DNA from: Rikenellaceae bacterium
Lineage (GTDB): Bacteria > Bacteroidota > Bacteroidia > Bacteroidales > Rikenellaceae
Assembly (NCBI GenBank): GCA_020859875.1
Contig: JAJBVJ010000125.1
Coordinates: forward strand, 1 to 7,281
Reading direction: 5' to 3'
DNA length: 7,281 nucleotides
A program made the position numbers and the translations under genes. Numbering within the stretch: position 1 is the first letter of the stretch; each line of letters begins with the position of its first letter. Positions 5,524-7,281 of this stretch are shown here, in pieces. Below the pieces are notes generated by a model. It saw only the letters and a program-made list of their open reading frames with translations, made no database searches and had not been told where the DNA came from.

Positions 5524-7281
5524 CGGGTAGGGGTTTATCATCCGGCAGATATTCCATATCCCCGTCGATGGTTTCGTCTTTCGGTTCTCCTTCCTCCGCT
5601 TCCGTCTCATGCCCATTTTCATAGCGGAATTCGGCATCCGGTTCGTTTTTTTCTTCCTCTTCCGGCCCCGATTTGGATTCAGCGCCGATATTCCAAGTGT
5701 CGTTATCCGGCAATGATTCCGGCTCCCCGCTTTGGCGGTCTTCCCCGGCCGGGGTCGAATCGTCCGACAGATTACCGGGTTCTACCGAGGGTACAGCCGT
5801 AACCGGTTCGGGCTCCGGTTCTTCCTGAGTGGGCAAACCCTCCCGGATATAAGGATTCAGCTTCGCATATTCCAGTGCCTTAACCAGCTCGGTGGCAATT
5901 TTCCGTCCGCCCGCAAAGCTCAGGTGGGTGTAATCCTTGGCCGCCCAGCCCCACTCGGCAAACTTTTTCATGCTGTTATATCCGCCCATAGCCTCATAGG
6001 TGTTCCAGAAAGCGACGCCGCAATCCTCTGCAACCGCCCGCTGCTCTTTTATCATTCCCGCGACGGCGGGCATGGTAACGAAATCACCATCCTTTTGCAT
6101 GCTTCGGTCGGCAACACCCATTACTATTATTGCCGCGGACGGGAAGCATCTCTGAATGTATCTGACCAGGTTGCGCAGCTGCTCGCCGTAGCTGCCGTAT
6201 CCGGTCACCTCCGCGCTCATGATATTCAGCCCGTACTGGAGGACAATAAGATCGTAATGTAACATGCGGTCGAAGGCCACGTTCACCGACGACGAGGTTC
6301 CGAAAAGCGATAATCCGGTACTGCTGCGGATGGCATAATTGTCCACCAGCACCCCGTTGTTGCCTTCGAGACTCACTCCGTAGGCCGAGAATCCGTCGGT
6401 GGCGGTGACTGCGAGTTTAAGGGAGTTAAAGCCTCGACCCGCGACGGCAATCTGGCGAACCTGACCGGTGGTGTCCGCCTCGAAGGTTCGCTCGTGCCGG
6501 CCATCGACAGTAAATGTTATTTCGGCCGGAGCCGTAGAGCTGTAAAAGAATCTCAAGTTCGATACCTCCGAGATATATTTACGGTAATTTGCCGTTTGGT
6601 AATTTACCCATGAGTCGGCAGTTGGTACGGATAGAGTGCCCGAAATAAAGAAACGGTCTCGATACTCTTCCGGCACATTTTTCTTGGCGGCAAGTTGATA
6701 ATCCTTCCAGCCGCCGAATGTGTGCTTTACCGTCGGACGGTACTGGGCTGTGACGGAAGAGATGGCGACGAATCCCACACCCTGCCCGCCGTATAATCCC
6801 TGGAGCTGTTCGCGTACATCCGCAGTTATAATATCCCCCTCGATGAATGAGTCGCCCAGAAATGCGATTCGTACATTCCGCCGCACGGATTCCGTCTCCA
6901 GGAGGTTGCAAAACCGGTGGATCGCTCCCCCGGGAGAGTAGTCCTCGATAACGGTTACGTTGTCGAGCTGAATGTTCCGGTCGGCATCACCTCCGCTGCC
7001 GGCGGAACCGGCGCCCGTGCCCAGATCCCATGTTTCGGTGGTGGGGAGAGACGAGCCCTGGATTGTTTGCTCAGCGCTTTCGTTCATTCCTTCCCCTTCG
7101 GTGGCATAATTGGCCATATCTTCCATCTCGCGTACAAAATCGAGGTCTTCACGGCGAAGTCCCGCATCGTCGGCCGCGGTGTTCTGGTCGGGGAAAGAAT
7201 AGAGGTCGGAAAGTATATTTGCACGTTTAGATTTGATTACACCGACCCAAAAAGTTGGTATAAAACTCATACACACACGCC
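5513..7281 (-). CDS. SGNH-fold protein with long acidic C-terminal tail (N-terminus cut by the window edge)
   Basis: This is a second, diverged SGNH-fold protein. Counting from the GTG at 7276, block I is IAFLGDSFIEG (137-147) with candidate nucleophile Ser143. Block III is LQYGLNIMS (346-354) and block V is DYTHLS (448-453), giving Asp448 and His451. A beta-rich stretch of about 140 residues separates block I from Asn313, which may represent block II. Residues 481-587 form a tail rich in Glu, Asp and Pro (about 35 acidic and 6 basic residues). The frame stays open to the window edge. The first visible residues (MSFIPTFWVGVI, then basic KSKR) look like the end of a membrane anchor, so the true start is probably outside. 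ATG at 7270 or GTG at 7276 remain possible. It is the most upstream gene of the SGNH-SGNH-MBOAT operon in view and overlaps the next gene by 11 bases. A role in surface glycan O-acylation is inferred from its neighbours. Confidence 0.85.
   Translation of the reverse strand, partial: RVCMSFIPTFWVGVIKSKRANILSDLYSFPDQNTAADDAGLRREDLDFVREMEDMANYATEGEGMNESAEQTIQGSSLPTTETWDLGTGAGSAGSGGDADRNIQLDNVTVIEDYSPGGAIHRFCNLLETESVRRNVRIAFLGDSFIEGDIITADVREQLQGLYGGQGVGFVAISSVTAQYRPTVKHTFGGWKDYQLAAKKNVPEEYRDRFFISGTLSVPTADSWVNYQTANYRKYISEVSNLRFFYSSTAPAEITFTVDGRHERTFEADTTGQVRQIAVAGRGFNSLKLAVTATDGFSAYGVSLEGNNGVLVDNYAIRSSTGLSLFGTSSSVNVAFDRMLHYDLIVLQYGLNIMSAEVTGYGSYGEQLRNLVRYIQRCFPSAAIIVMGVADRSMQKDGDFVTMPAVAGMIKEQRAVAEDCGVAFWNTYEAMGGYNSMKKFAEWGWAAKDYTHLSFAGGRKIATELVKALEYAKLNPYIREGLPTQEEPEPEPVTAVPSVEPGNLSDDSTPAGEDRQSGEPESLPDNDTWNIGAESKSGPEEEEKNEPDAEFRYENGHETEAEEGEPKDETIDGDMEYLPDDKPLPDGN
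5515..5833 (-). repeat. Low-complexity acidic coding stretch (Glu/Asp/Pro-rich tail)
   Basis: This stretch encodes residues 481-587 of the first SGNH protein, dominated by E, D, P, S and G, with EEPEPEP and EEEEK runs. It is purine-rich on the coding strand. One alternative frame therefore reads as a lysine/arginine-rich peptide, which creates a spurious upstream extension of the second SGNH gene. Confidence 0.75.

Noticed and set aside
5524..5637. N-terminal extension of 38 codons on the second SGNH gene
   Set aside because: It is the out-of-frame reading of the acidic tail of the upstream gene and gives a lysine/arginine-rich peptide. The internal ATG at 5523 gives a proper signal peptide and an ordinary short overlap.
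5732..6262. 176-codon open frame on the + strand
   Set aside because: It is antisense to the first SGNH gene, with no motif and no own regulatory context.

Overview
The window looks like chromosomal DNA of a Bacteroidota bacterium, most likely order Bacteroidales. The evidence is an ExbB/4-TM protein/ExbD/ExbD cluster with the long ExbB N-terminus usual in that phylum, A-rich leaders with mostly no Shine-Dalgarno sequence, a tRNA without encoded CCA, and a pair of SGNH proteins next to an MBOAT acyltransferase. A family such as Rikenellaceae is possible, but this cannot be settled from the sequence.

Region 1 (1-65) is the 3' part of a class II tRNA-Ser with anticodon GGA; its 5' part lies outside the window. 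Region 2 (138-2421, + strand) is a compact four-gene operon: an ExbB/TolQ/MotA-type proton channel subunit, a small four-helix membrane protein of unknown function, and two different ExbD/TolR-type subunits. Together these should form an inner-membrane motor that uses the proton motive force to energise TonB-dependent outer-membrane transport or a Tol-like process. No tonB gene follows.

Region 3 (2422-2550) is the gap between the convergent operons. It holds a perfect 17-bp hairpin with A-rich and T-rich arms, which can terminate transcription from both sides.

Region 4 (2551-7281, - strand) is a three-gene operon read right to left. It encodes an SGNH-fold protein with a long acidic C-terminal tail (its 5' end is cut by the window edge), a secreted SGNH hydrolase-like protein, and an MBOAT membrane O-acyltransferase. 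Junctions are an 11-bp overlap and a zero-base gap, so translation is probably coupled. By analogy with PatA/PatB, AlgI/AlgJ/AlgX and DltB/DltD, the MBOAT would carry acyl (probably acetyl) groups across the inner membrane and one or both SGNH proteins would transfer them to, or remove them from, a cell-surface glycan. The substrate is not evident.

The least ordinary points are the tandem of two divergent SGNH proteins with different active-site blocks, an SLPxxxTW[D/N][L/I]G peptide found on both sides of the catalytic domain of the first one, and its roughly 107-residue acidic tail. No mobile element, CRISPR array or phage gene is visible.
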